Shown here piece after piece: positions 1 to 7,710 of a stretch of 35,458 nucleotides of DNA. Position 1 is the first letter of the stretch. Every line of letters starts with the position of its first letter. The notes below the pieces were generated by a model. It had not been told where the DNA came from. It made no database searches and saw nothing but the letters and a program-made list of their open reading frames with translations. The DNA comes from an uncultured Cryomorphaceae bacterium. Lineage in GTDB: Bacteria > Bacteroidota > Bacteroidia > Flavobacteriales > Schleiferiaceae. The stretch spans positions 1 to 35,458 of the forward strand of contig CAKZNE010000335.1 of the NCBI GenBank assembly GCA_937129395.1, in the 5' to 3' direction. Position numbers and translations under genes: made by a program.

Positions 1-212
1 CCCGAGCCATCCTCAATGCTATGGATTACCTTGTTTTCCTCAAAAGTTTTTAGTGTACGAAAAATAGAACTCCTATCGGTGTATGCTAATGCGTTTTCAA
101 TGTCTTTTAACGATTGGGCTTTTTCTTGGCTCAAAAGGTGTCGCAACACTACCGTTCTTACTGCTGTGTTTTTTACTTTTTTTATGTTTAGGATTTCCTC
201 TTCTGTTTGCAT
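1..212 (-). CDS. Fur-family transcriptional regulator, partial (runs off left edge)
   Basis: This frame is not in the ORF track because it runs off the window. It starts at an ATG ending at 212, preceded by ACAGGAAA, a good ribosome site. About 70 codons are open to the edge. The translation has the Fur winged-helix signature: a helix with VRTVVLRHLL, then YTDRSSIFRTLKTFEENKVIH, which matches the Fur/PerR recognition helix pattern TVYRTLxxLxxxGLI. Metal ligands would lie in the missing C-terminal half, so iron, zinc or peroxide specificity cannot be told. It is the last gene of a minus-strand, cassette-like series and may be chromosomal flank or a cassette. Family assignment is fairly firm; the regulon is unknown. 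Confidence 0.8.
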   Translation of the reverse strand, partial: MQTEEEILNIKKVKNTAVRTVVLRHLLSQEKAQSLKDIENALAYTDRSSIFRTLKTFEENKVIHSIEDGS

Positions 213-336
213 TTTCCTGTTTTATTCCTTGTCTATGCGTTGGCTGAAAACAGCTCTTTTGTTTATTTTTGCGTTGGCTTGCGTGTCAGCAAAAAACCAA
301 ATGTGCTGTTTGTGCTGTTGGCTTTTTTTTAATTGG

Positions 337-412
337 GCATAACGACCCGGCTATGCACAGTAAGGGTTTTCGAAGCACAAACCTTTCGAATTGCACCGAG
401 CCAAAGCATTGT
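337..412 (-). repeat. attC-like imperfect inverted repeat 1
   Basis: Read on the minus strand, the site begins near ACAATGC and ends in GTTATGC, an R'-box-like heptamer. Its arms are TTGGCTCGGTGCA and TGCATAGCCGGGTC, which can pair imperfectly. It lies after the stop of the 202-aa gene and before the Fur-family gene, as expected of a recombination site between gene cassettes. It is shorter and less symmetrical than the two sites to the right. The attC assignment is an inference. Confidence 0.45.
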
Positions 413-468
413 ATTTTGTTTTTAATTTATTCATTCTTAAAAGCCAAATCAATGATTTGGCGGACTTT

Positions 469-1077
469 CTATGAAAACCAACTTTTCAATTTAGCAATGA
501 ACCCCTTATTGGGTATAGCCATTGTTGTGGGTAGTGTTTTTTCTTTTTCTTCTGTTCGTTTTTGTACGATTGATTCATTTTCTTTTCCGTGAACATATTT
601 GTCAATCCACTTCCTTGCCTCTTTTTTAAGGACTTCTTCAATGTTGTCTAAGTCCGCACCTTCAAAGTAATAGTTAACTCCAATTTCTTCAAGTTCGTCC
701 CATCCGTGGTAAATCAAGTAGAAGTTCATAAGTCCCGATTCATAGTCATTGTCAACGCAAAGCTGATAGAGAGACTGTAAATTCTTTCTTATCTGTCGGC
801 CGTTCAGAATTTCATTCAAGTGATAATGAGTTTCAGCGATAACAGCACTTTTGTAGTCGAGTTCTTCAAGTCCTAAGTCGTTAAGAACGTTTGTTACATA
901 GGGACTTATTTCAAATCTGTCAATCGGTTTAGAAAATGAAGCAAGCATTAACACATTGTCAGTCTCCTTTCCTTGTCGGATTAAGTCAATCGCCCAATCA
1001 ACCGCTTTAGAATAGTCGAAATGCTCCAATTCCTTGTGGCTTTGAATCAGTCTTAATATGTGCTGTTCGTCTGTCAT
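469..1077 (-). CDS. Hypothetical protein, cassette-like gene (202 aa)
   Basis: I do not recognise this family. The protein is acidic and mostly helical, with no signal peptide or membrane segment. It has a charged, lysine/glutamate-rich region around residues 160-180 and a short basic C-terminus ending KLKSWFS. The ATG lies only about 11 bases after a GTTGTGG box on the same strand, the spacing typical of a cassette ORF following an attC R' box. It carries no promoter-sized upstream region of its own. It may depend on an upstream promoter, as cassette genes usually do. Confidence 0.7.
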   Translation of the reverse strand: MTDEQHILRLIQSHKELEHFDYSKAVDWAIDLIRQGKETDNVLMLASFSKPIDRFEISPYVTNVLNDLGLEELDYKSAVIAETHYHLNEILNGRQIRKNLQSLYQLCVDNDYESGLMNFYLIYHGWDELEEIGVNYYFEGADLDNIEEVLKKEARKWIDKYVHGKENESIVQKRTEEKEKTLPTTMAIPNKGFIAKLKSWFS

Positions 1078-1087
1078 TTTACATTAC

Positions 1088-1280
1088 CCACAACGTCTCG
1101 GCTAAGTGGAGTGCGGGATTGAACAGTAAGATGTTCAATCAGCGTACGAAACTGAGCCAAACCAATTTTTGTGAATTTACTTTATCAAATATAATTCGTC
1201 AAAACTTGTTTTGGCGGATGCATCACGGAAAACATTCTATTAACCCACTAAACCCGCATTACATTTAGCCTTTGTTGTGC
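1088..1280 (-). repeat. attC-like imperfect inverted repeat 2
   Basis: On the minus strand the site runs from GCACAAC to GTTGTGG. The arms GGCTAAATGTAATGCGGG and CCCGCACTCCACTTAGCC pair at about 15 of 18 positions, with unpaired bases as in attC stems. The intervening sequence is about 135 bp, long like VCR-type sites. The upstream gene stops at its left border and the downstream ATG follows its right border, exactly as in an integron cassette junction. Confidence 0.6.
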
Positions 1281-1835
1281 CTAGTTTTTTATTTTCCAAT
1301 GAATTGATACTCTATTTAATATTTTCTCTTTTTCATCTTCGGTAAAATAAAAGCTAATACCTCTGCTGTATAGATTATATGTTAGTGAATCACTTGATAT
1401 GTAATCGTGTTTTTTTCTTTTTCCGAAATATCTATCCAACGGAGGATTAGTATCACCTAGTTTAATTTTTTTATTGATGTGTACATCGTAGAATTCGGTT
1501 TTTTTAATTTCAATTTTTTCTAGAAGCAAGCTGTCTTTTTTTGGTCCGATAAATATGAAATTGATTCCTTTACAACTAATTTCTTTTTTGAATTCATAGC
1601 CGTGTACAGATTCTCCTGTTTCACTGTCAATTCCATCCCAATGAACTGGCGAGGTGTAGAAGAAGTCTTCTAATTCAAAAACATCAAGCACTTCTTTAAT
1701 GGTGGAATGTTTTAGACAAAAAATCTTATGGCCTATTTGTATTTCTTTTCCTGGTCTAATAATTATTTGTTCAGGGTTGAAAGTCACAAAAGAATAATTA
1801 AGACAAATTGTAAATAATAGGATTACGTATCTCAT
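1281..1835 (-). CDS. Secreted hypothetical protein, cassette-like gene (184 aa)
   Basis: The N-terminus MRYVILLFTICLNYSFV is a signal-peptide-like hydrophobic stretch without a clear lipobox, so the product is probably exported to the periplasm or surface. The rest is lysine-rich and beta-strand-like, with no motif I can name. The TAG stop directly abuts attC-like site 2. The ATG follows the GTTGTGC box of site 3 by about 12 bases. This exact packing between two inverted-repeat sites is the main evidence that it is a mobile gene cassette. Function unknown. Confidence 0.7.
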   Translation of the reverse strand: MRYVILLFTICLNYSFVTFNPEQIIIRPGKEIQIGHKIFCLKHSTIKEVLDVFELEDFFYTSPVHWDGIDSETGESVHGYEFKKEISCKGINFIFIGPKKDSLLLEKIEIKKTEFYDVHINKKIKLGDTNPPLDRYFGKRKKHDYISSDSLTYNLYSRGISFYFTEDEKEKILNRVSIHWKIKN

Positions 1836-1847
1836 TTTTTAAATTAG

Positions 1848-2044
1848 GCACAACGGTTCAGTATATGAAAAGTAGCGCTGAAAAAATACACTATCCATTC
1901 GATTAAACTTAAGCCGAATTTTAAATTTTTCTATTTATCTTTTTTTCTAAAATTGCAAAATTTAAAAATTTGGCGACCTCGAAAAAGTGCCCGAACCTTT
2001 GTGTTTGCAACTGCTTGCGCTATTTTTTATATGCATTGTTATAC
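1848..2044 (-). repeat. attC-like imperfect inverted repeat 3
   Basis: Read on the minus strand, the site starts GTATAAC and ends GTTGTGC. The arms GCATATAAAAAATAGCGC and GCGCTACTTTTCATATAC pair at about 15 of 18 positions. The stop codon of the pseudogene to the right (GTATAA) is embedded in the first box, and the next gene starts just after the last box. Size is about 197 bp, similar to site 2. Confidence 0.6.
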
Positions 2045-2378
2045 ACTGGCTTTTTTCTTTTCAGTTAAAATTCTTTCAATTATCCAAATCAGGTTTGTTA
2101 TTCCGATTCCAACAAGTCCAAATTCTCCAATACATGACATTCAGAAAATTCCACTAATTAAAAATCCGAGTTCAATTAAAGAAATCCGATTTACAGTTTT
2201 CCTCCCCCCTAGCTTGAGAAAAAGTCCGTTTAAGATTCCCAATCCGATTGCAAAAAATTCGTAAACGAGAAAATACATTGAAATTGCGATAATGTCGCCA
2301 TTTTCAATATTATATGAATTCTACAAAGTCCAATTAGAAAAAGGTAATTCCAATTAATTTTAAAGTTCCTATTTTCAT
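2039..2378 (-). pseudogene. Degenerate small membrane-protein gene, cassette-like
   Basis: The ATG ending at 2378 opens MKIGTLKLIGITFF and stops at once. Coding sense resumes in other frames: first LIGLCRIHIIL, then NGDIIAISMYFLVYEFFAIG and onward through GLFLKLGGRKTVNRISL. An in-frame TGA follows GIF, after which the frame continues as SCIGEFGLVGIGITNLIWII to KKKASV and a TAA. So at least two frameshifts and one nonsense change interrupt what looks like a roughly 110-residue protein with three or four hydrophobic segments. The plus-strand ORF 1953-2264 is its shadow. Family unknown. Confidence 0.6.
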
Positions 2379-2390
2379 TTTTCAGCTTGT

Positions 2391-2397
2391 GTATAAC
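2391..2397 (-). other. R'-like GTTATAC box upstream of first cassette
   Basis: GTTATAC on the minus strand lies 13 bases before the pseudogene ATG, the same placement as the boxes preceding the other cassette-like genes. I could not find a matching inverted arm to its right. It may therefore be an attI-type insertion point rather than a full attC. Inference only. Confidence 0.35.
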
Positions 2398-2502
2398 TTA
2401 TTATATGAGTAACAAATACCCTGTTTTACCTGTCATTTTTCAGGGATAAGAGTATGTTTTGACTACTGTTATCCCGAATTGTTCGTTGCTCTATATTTAG
2501 GT

Positions 2503-2658
2503 CTAATGGGCTTCCATTTTCATTAACGCTTTGCTAGTTGCATGGGTGTAAATCATTGTCGTTTCTGGTTTCGGGCCGAATATATTGGAGAGATTTATCT
2601 CTTCTATTTTCTCTCCATTAAACTTATCAAGTTCTAGATATTCAGATACAGGGTTATC
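2503..2658 (-). pseudogene. Tyrosine recombinase C-terminal relic
   Basis: A 51-codon open stretch, closed upstream by a TAA and lacking a usable start, reads ...IFGPKPETTMIYTHATSKALMKMEAH and stops. TTMIYTH is the hallmark tail of integron integrases and XerD-like recombinases, where the tyrosine is the nucleophile; TSKAL also fits such tails. The segment before it does not show the usual LGH or HxxR boxes, so the rest is lost or rearranged. It lies on the same strand as, and next to, the cassette-like array. It could be the remnant of that array's integrase or of an unrelated integrase. Confidence 0.45.
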
Positions 2659-2958
2659 TTAAGGATAGTTTTTTTTATAATATGGTTAATGTGATGGTGA
2701 ATATTTTTCTTAAAAAGTTCGTATGATGTTTGAATAAGTGCAACCAAATTACCAAAAAAAAGCGTTCATTTTTAATAATTATTATTACAAGGGCTTAATA
2801 AATTGGACTAGGCAATTAGTTAAGAGAATACTAAGTAAATAATGTAATAAAATGGCAAATAAAGCACGATTAACCGTGAAATGGGGTTTGGGGAAATTCC
2901 CCAACAAGATGTATGTAAATGAAGTGTTAACGGAATGACATGCTATCTTGCTAGACGT

Positions 2959-2995
2959 AAAAAAAGCACCAAGTGGTAAGCGAGGTGCTTTTTTT
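2959..2995 (-). terminator. Intrinsic terminator after the beta-barrel-like gene
   Basis: AAAAAAAGCACC and GGTGCTTTTTTT form a perfect stem around a 12-base loop. On the minus strand the stem is followed by a T run. It lies about 20 bases past the stop of the gene ending at 3017. The flanking A and T runs would let it work in both directions. Confidence 0.85.
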
Positions 2996-3016
2996 GTTGA
3001 GGCGAGAGATGAAGGA

Positions 3017-4036
3017 TTAAAGGGATATTGATACCCCTGCTCTAAGGACAGATCCATCAGGAGCTAAGCCCAACTCGCCGTTAAGAAAAAGTTTTTCCGC
3101 CACTTTATATTTTCCACCTAAGTAGAAATCGTAATATGTACCTGTAGCCTCTCCAGAAATATCACCAAAAATTGTGTTGACGGTTGCAGTGGCCTTAACA
3201 TAGCCTAAAGAAAGTCCAAGGTAAGCTGCTGAGTTTCGTTTGGTCAATAAATAATACCTGACAAAAGGGGCAAAGTGAGTGGCGGTAATTTCGATTCCAT
3301 CTTCATCACCAGACACATAACCTGCTCCAATACCGATACTGAATTTATCTCCTGAAAAATATTCAAAACGCCCATGAATGCCTCCGTATAATAAGCCAAG
3401 AGAAGGCTCAAGGTATTTACACCCCTTCTCCAATTCATTACCGCTTGAACTTTGCCTTTTCCTAGGAAAAGGAGGAGCTGTGCTGGTGTTTTGAAAGCAC
3501 CAGATTTGCTGTTGAAAATTCTCTGCTTTTCTGGAAGTTACATCACCTGTCATGCTTTGTTTTCCTGTAGGAGTAATTTGGAACATTTCAATGGGATTTA
3601 AGGAGAGGTATTTCAATTCTTCTTCACTGATGTCGCTGGTAATAAAAATGGTGGTCATGACTTTACTTCCTGTTTTTCGCTTTTGGCTTGATACCTCAGT
3701 AACCGTGAACCCTCTTATTCCACCTTCAGTTTTAAGTCGAACAAGGCTTCCTTCAGGAATAACTACATTATCTACTCCAGCGTCATTTAGACCCTGATAA
3801 TATACCAGCCAAAAAACTATTTGACTTTTATCATTTTCCTTGTAAACAAAAGCGGAAACCTTAAAACTATAGCCAAACCACAGGCTTCCACCATCTCCAA
3901 GAGTTCCTCCATAAAACTGGAATGTTTCCCCCGTAAAGTCGTCGGTTGACGTGCGTTCAGGATCACAGTCCTGTGCGCCAAGTGGCAGGCAGAACAGTAA
4001 AAGGATAAAAACTACAACACTTAATTTTTTTTTCAT
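3017..4036 (-). CDS. Secreted outer-membrane beta-barrel-like protein
   Basis: The start MKKKLSVVVFILLLFCLPLGAQ is a classic signal peptide with AQ-type cleavage, so I prefer this ATG over the upstream one in the ORF track (4066). The mature part begins DCDPERTSTDDF. A beta-rich segment of unknown type leads into a C-terminal region, from about residue 205, of alternating hydrophobic and aromatic strands (YGGIHGRFEYF, FSIGIGAGYVSG, FVRYYL, AAYLGLSLGY, TYYDFYLGGKY). It ends LRAGVSISL, typical of 8-stranded outer-membrane barrels. The ligand or role is unknown. It is divergent from the XRE regulator at 4053, with only 16 bases between the starts. Confidence 0.75.
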   Translation of the reverse strand: MKKKLSVVVFILLLFCLPLGAQDCDPERTSTDDFTGETFQFYGGTLGDGGSLWFGYSFKVSAFVYKENDKSQIVFWLVYYQGLNDAGVDNVVIPEGSLVRLKTEGGIRGFTVTEVSSQKRKTGSKVMTTIFITSDISEEELKYLSLNPIEMFQITPTGKQSMTGDVTSRKAENFQQQIWCFQNTSTAPPFPRKRQSSSGNELEKGCKYLEPSLGLLYGGIHGRFEYFSGDKFSIGIGAGYVSGDEDGIEITATHFAPFVRYYLLTKRNSAAYLGLSLGYVKATATVNTIFGDISGEATGTYYDFYLGGKYKVAEKLFLNGELGLAPDGSVLRAGVSISL

Positions 4037-4052
4037 AACGATTGATTTTAGA

Positions 4053-4430
4053 ATGAATGATGACAAACATAGAACAAATGTTTATAAATGTGGTAATTTA
4101 TATGAGGTAACACAAAATTACTTCCACCCTCATCTTTGTTTTAAACCAAAGAAGGGGAAATTGAAGAAAGTTAAAGAGGCACAAGCCAAGGAGCTTGATC
4201 CAAGAATAAAGGCTATAGCGGGTAAATTGGAACAAGTTAGAATAGAAAAGGGCTATACTTCCTATGAAAATTTTGCCATTGAACATGGCATTTCGAGGAT
4301 GCAGTATTGGCGAATGGAGAAGGGTTCCAACTTTACTTTTGCCAGTTTTCTAAAAATACTGGATGCCCATGGAATGAGCTTATCGGAATTCTTTAAAGAG
4401 TTTAATGGGAAACGAGATGAAAGGCAATGA
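4053..4430 (+). CDS. XRE-family helix-turn-helix regulator (125 aa)
   Basis: The ORF track begins at 3951, but that would overlap the divergent signal peptide. The ATG at 4053 (MNDDKHRTNVYK) is more likely. Residues about 55-120 form a Cro/C1-type domain: KLEQVRIEKGYTSYENFAIEHGISRMQYWRMEKG, then TFASFLKILDAHGMSLSEFFKEF. This compact C-terminal form is common in Bacteroidota. The first 50 residues are basic, with two cysteines, and unassigned. The 16-base divergent spacing suggests it may control the neighbouring barrel gene, itself, or both. DNA target unknown. Confidence 0.8.
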   Translation: MNDDKHRTNVYKCGNLYEVTQNYFHPHLCFKPKKGKLKKVKEAQAKELDPRIKAIAGKLEQVRIEKGYTSYENFAIEHGISRMQYWRMEKGSNFTFASFLKILDAHGMSLSEFFKEFNGKRDERQ

Positions 4431-4512
4431 CATAATGGTCATGTCAAATGTGAACATTTCTTTTGGCTAACTTAGACGCTTGTTGGAGTTGGTCTTTTGA
4501 TAATTAGAATAT

Positions 4513-5532
4513 ATGGAAAGTTGGGAAGATAAATTGGGATTAGGTGCTTTGGAGAGTATTAGAAAAGTGCAAGAACAGTTTTCTAATTCTTTTGGTCGGT
4601 TGTCGAGGCAACACCAAATAATGACCAGTATAATTCCAAATTCAGGATTGCTTAATGTTCAAGAGCAAATGATTAAAAGTTTAAGCGGTCTGAACATGAT
4701 GTCAGAAATCGCTAAAAGCATGAAGCAATACTCTCAGTTACCACCACTTCATTCATCAGCTCGTGATGCCATTGCTAAATCCACAAGTTTGCACAATAGC
4801 CTTGCGATTCCATCCAACACATTGGCGGCAATTAATTCAATTAATCAGCAACATCAACTTCTGTTTCATAGGCTAATACCTGCTGTTGAACCATTGGTCA
4901 TTACAATACCAGCGATTAGTCAATTGAAAAACCTGGATGTTGCTTTAGGAAGAATTTCAGGTCAATTGGCTGGAATTGCAGTCAAGCAAAAGAATTGGGC
5001 AATACTAGAAGATCTTGATGAGGTAGTGGAGAAAGCACATGATTTTACTGAAGAACTTGATAATTCATCTGAACAGGAGCAACAAAGACAATTTGAAATA
5101 CTTCTTTCATTAGTTCGTACTTTTTATAATAAGCACAAAGCTCGTGGTTCTTTAGTTTTAAAAGTAGTTGGTGTTTTTCTGATGGTGGCTAACATACATC
5201 AGTACTACGATTTTCTGCAAACAAAACCGGATTTGGCAACAAAAGAAGATGTTAAACAAATCACAAAGAGTCAAGACTCCATTTCTAATTTTATAAGAAT
5301 TATAAACCAGGAGCTAAAGGAGCTAAAGAAGTACCGCATAACCAATCGAAATTGTAAAGTAAGATTAAAGCCAAAGATCAATACTCAAATCTTAACAGAA
5401 TTACCTGTCAATTTTGATGTAATTGTAATTCAAATTCACCATAAATGGCTTAATGTAAGCTATTTTGACCCCAAAGACAATTTACCCCAAACAGGTTGGA
5501 TAAGGAAGAAGTATTTAAATAAGCCAAAATAA
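4513..5532 (+). CDS. Membrane protein with C-terminal SH3-like domain
   Basis: This 339-aa protein has a long polar helical N-terminal part (about 1-200) rich in Q, S and N. One hydrophobic segment follows near residues 215-232 (LVLKVVGVFLMVANIHQYY), then a short coiled coil. The C-terminal domain from about 280 reads NCKVRLKPKINTQILTELPVNFDVIVIQ...KWLNVSYF...QTGWIRKKYL, which fits bacterial SH3 domains (V-R-x-x-P, W-x-x-V, G-W-I/V). Such domains bind peptides or cell-wall material. No enzyme motif is visible. It lies between a regulator and the TIR-STING operon and converges on the latter. Function unknown. Confidence 0.65.
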   Translation: MESWEDKLGLGALESIRKVQEQFSNSFGRLSRQHQIMTSIIPNSGLLNVQEQMIKSLSGLNMMSEIAKSMKQYSQLPPLHSSARDAIAKSTSLHNSLAIPSNTLAAINSINQQHQLLFHRLIPAVEPLVITIPAISQLKNLDVALGRISGQLAGIAVKQKNWAILEDLDEVVEKAHDFTEELDNSSEQEQQRQFEILLSLVRTFYNKHKARGSLVLKVVGVFLMVANIHQYYDFLQTKPDLATKEDVKQITKSQDSISNFIRIINQELKELKKYRITNRNCKVRLKPKINTQILTELPVNFDVIVIQIHHKWLNVSYFDPKDNLPQTGWIRKKYLNKPK

Positions 5533-5618
5533 AAAAAACGCTGATCCAATAATCAAGGCTTATCGAATTCGGTTATTTCTGTAAGGAAATATGATTACCA
5601 TGAGAAGATTGCAACAAA

Positions 5619-6323
5619 TCAATCGATGGAATCTGAATCTTCAACTTTCAATATTTTTCTACAATATTCCTCTATTTCCTCTAGTTTTGGAGGTAATTTA
5701 TCCATTATTTCTGAGGATATTTTTCGTAATTCTTTCGAAAACGCAGCGTGATCTTCAGGACTAAGCTGTTTGCTATCAATTCTAAATTTTCTATATCCGA
5801 AGTCCCAATGTTTACTACTATAATCATTAAAAATGGCCTCAATGTATTCACAAAGAGGCTTTTGTAATAACAGTTTATTTAGATGGTAATAATTACCAAA
5901 TTCTTCAATAGCCTTTGAGGCAGCATTTAGCCGATCTTCACTCTCTTTTTTTGCATCTGAATGGATTAATTGTATAGGAGCGGTCCAATGAATCATGACT
6001 GCGTGCAGCTTTTGTAGGTTCCCATAAATTTCCACAAGTGCTTCGGCTCTTTTCTGGTGGAGGTAAGCGTACTCAATTTGAAAAGCCATGTTGTCTTTGG
6101 CAAGAGCTGACTTTAAAGGCTCAATTTTTTCTGCAAGTTTTTCTTTAAAATCTTTCTTAATTATTTCTTGAGCAGATGTCAATTGATCTATAGTGGCTAA
6201 CTCTGCCATCTGCTTACCCATGTACTTCAGAAAAGATTTGTAAAAAAAGAGATATGAAGCCAAAAGAAAAAAAGCCAGCTGGATCAGCCATGAAATTATC
6301 TTTTCCCAGGTTATTGAATCCAT
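5619..6323 (-). CDS. Membrane-anchored coiled-coil protein downstream of TIR-STING
   Basis: The start lies 4 bases after the TIR-STING stop, so the two are one operon. The 234-aa product has an N-terminal membrane segment (ISWLIQLAFFLLASYLFFYKSF, about residues 10-31). A charged coiled coil follows (AQEIIKKDFKEKLAEKIEPL), then an all-helical region ending in an acidic tail. I recognise no catalytic motif. It might be a membrane partner or modulator of the STING effector, or a passenger. It is not a CD-NTase: the GS...D-x-D nucleotidyltransferase signature is absent. Confidence 0.7.
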   Translation of the reverse strand: MDSITWEKIISWLIQLAFFLLASYLFFYKSFLKYMGKQMAELATIDQLTSAQEIIKKDFKEKLAEKIEPLKSALAKDNMAFQIEYAYLHQKRAEALVEIYGNLQKLHAVMIHWTAPIQLIHSDAKKESEDRLNAASKAIEEFGNYYHLNKLLLQKPLCEYIEAIFNDYSSKHWDFGYRKFRIDSKQLSPEDHAAFSKELRKISSEIMDKLPPKLEEIEEYCRKILKVEDSDSID

Positions 6324-6327
6324 AATA

Positions 6328-7278
6328 TTAGAAATTATACTCGATAAATTTTATTACTCTTTGACTGAAGGGATCTGCGTATATCTTGCTTTTAAGAACC
6401 GAAATGAAGTTGTTAATTTCTCGCACCTGGATCAATTGAAATTCCATGGAATTTGGAGAATAATCGTGAGGAAGGTACATTTTGATTGCATCGTGAATTG
6501 TAGTTAAAGTAGTTGGCATGTCACAAATTATAAGCCCATTCTTTTTAGTGGGATCTTGTTTGACCTGGGTCCAAATAGGTCGACCTCCTTCTGGTTTAAA
6601 ACTATGTTCTCTAAACTTGTTGTTCGCAAAATAATCCGAAGCACTATTTTGCATAACATGTTGAAGTTTAGTTGGAATTATGACTTGAATTTCAAAATGA
6701 TCATACCGTTTTTTGTCAATTTCTATGTTGGGCTTTGAACGCAAATAATCACATAATCTTTCTAGAAAATTAGTGTAAAATCCGGCTGCAGCACTGGTTG
6801 AAGGCAGTAATCCAAGTTTTGGTGATTTAAATTTCTCCTTAATATGTTCGCTGATAATTTGAACCTGCGATTGCAGAGATTTAGAGATCTGAATATCATT
6901 TTCCCCACCAAATATTGAAATATGAATTCCATCCAAATCGGAAGGTTTTTTTGCTCCTTTTTGAAGCAACAGTATTGCTCTAAATTGACCTAACTGTCCC
7001 ATGAATAAGCCATATTCAAAAACAACATTGTCTCGAGGAGACATAATATCATTCCCTCTTGAGTAAGTCTTATCGTCTTTGGAGCCAATCAATATTCCAA
7101 AATCGAACATGCTTCCCGCTTTCAATAAGGAGCTAAGATAAGAGGCCCCTAATCCGAAGACGGTGCCATCATTCCAAACTATACATTCTATTGCTGAATT
7201 TTTTTCAAGTTGGTGTTTTACTTTTTGAGCAATAGGTAATCCTTCCATTGAAGAACCAATGAAAATTCTAGGTTTCAT
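6328..7278 (-). CDS. TIR-STING effector (CBASS Cap12-like)
   Basis: Residues 1 to about 120 form a TIR-like nucleotide-hydrolase domain: KPRIFIGSSMEGLPIAQKV at the N-terminus and SPRDNVVFEYGLFMG, where E88 is the likely catalytic glutamate for NAD+ cleavage. Residues about 158-316 fit the prokaryotic STING domain. TSAAAGFYTNFLERL parallels the first STING helix, FEIQVIIP a core strand, the segment around GGRPIW a likely lid, and CDMPTTLTTIHDAIKMY a helix near the ligand pocket. Total length (316 aa) matches known TIR-STING proteins. In characterised systems c-di-GMP made by a CdnE cyclase drives STING oligomers that deplete NAD+. No cyclase gene is recognisable here. Domain call is strong; activity is inferred. 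Confidence 0.85.
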   Translation of the reverse strand: MKPRIFIGSSMEGLPIAQKVKHQLEKNSAIECIVWNDGTVFGLGASYLSSLLKAGSMFDFGILIGSKDDKTYSRGNDIMSPRDNVVFEYGLFMGQLGQFRAILLLQKGAKKPSDLDGIHISIFGGENDIQISKSLQSQVQIISEHIKEKFKSPKLGLLPSTSAAAGFYTNFLERLCDYLRSKPNIEIDKKRYDHFEIQVIIPTKLQHVMQNSASDYFANNKFREHSFKPEGGRPIWTQVKQDPTKKNGLIICDMPTTLTTIHDAIKMYLPHDYSPNSMEFQLIQVREINNFISVLKSKIYADPFSQRVIKFIEYNF

Positions 7279-7708
7279 ATGGAGTAGTTTTTAGTTTCAA
7301 ATTCATGAGAATAATTTCACCAAAAGCGAATATAAACAAAAGGACCCATTTGGTTTTCTAGCATATCTTTCTCTAGGTCAAAATTTACGATACTTTTTTT
7401 GCTGCCAAATTTATTTTTGATACTTGAACTTTTAAATGCTCCTCAAAAAGCACCAATTTACGCTTGGGCTGAGATATCCTAAAATCCATCTTGGAAATTC
7501 ATTACCGTTACCTACTGTGTATAATCGACCCGCTATCGACTGGTTGGATCCACCCCTTTTTACTTCTTTTGATTGCTCTGTTTCATGTTTTAGTTGTTTT
7601 GTAGTTTCTCGAGCATTAATTTTTTTAATAAATAGTATGAGTTTAATTAAAATCCAGAATGATGATTTTTATTTTAATGACTTTTGTAATTATCTATTGC
7701 TTTCGAAA
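7279..7708. other. Interval with decayed minus-strand coding frames
   Basis: No intact gene. Two minus-strand frames read like protein. One (7432-7668) is a hydrophobic start followed by a charged KQLKHETEQSKEVKRGGS stretch. The other (7317-7442), in a different frame and ending GSKKSIVNFDLEKDMLENQ..FW, stops about 40 bases before the TIR-STING start. They could be pieces of one frameshifted gene or unrelated. The plus-strand ORF 7436-7756 appears to be their shadow. Confidence 0.4.
7317..7442 (-). pseudogene. C-terminal coding relic upstream of TIR-STING
   Basis: The 41-codon frame GAFKSSSIKNKFGSKKS...VYIRFW has coding-like composition, is bounded upstream by a stop, and has no suitable start. 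It ends just before the TIR-STING gene in the same orientation, so it could be the tail of a former operon partner. Too short to assign to a family. Confidence 0.3.
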
Positions 7709-7710
7709 AA

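Larger units (their letters stand above)
2379..3016. other. Gene-poor interval with relics
   Basis: Apart from the GTTATAC box, the recombinase relic and the terminator listed separately, I see no supported gene here. The 2785-3057 minus ORF lacks any family feature and overlaps the terminator and the end of the neighbouring gene. The sequence is AT-rich. Confidence 0.5.

Noticed and set aside
1953-2264. 103-aa plus-strand ORF
   Set aside because: Shadow of the frameshifted membrane-protein pseudogene and attC-like site 3 on the minus strand.
2785-3057. 90-aa minus-strand ORF
   Set aside because: Overlaps the terminator and the end of the beta-barrel gene, with low-complexity translation and no family feature.
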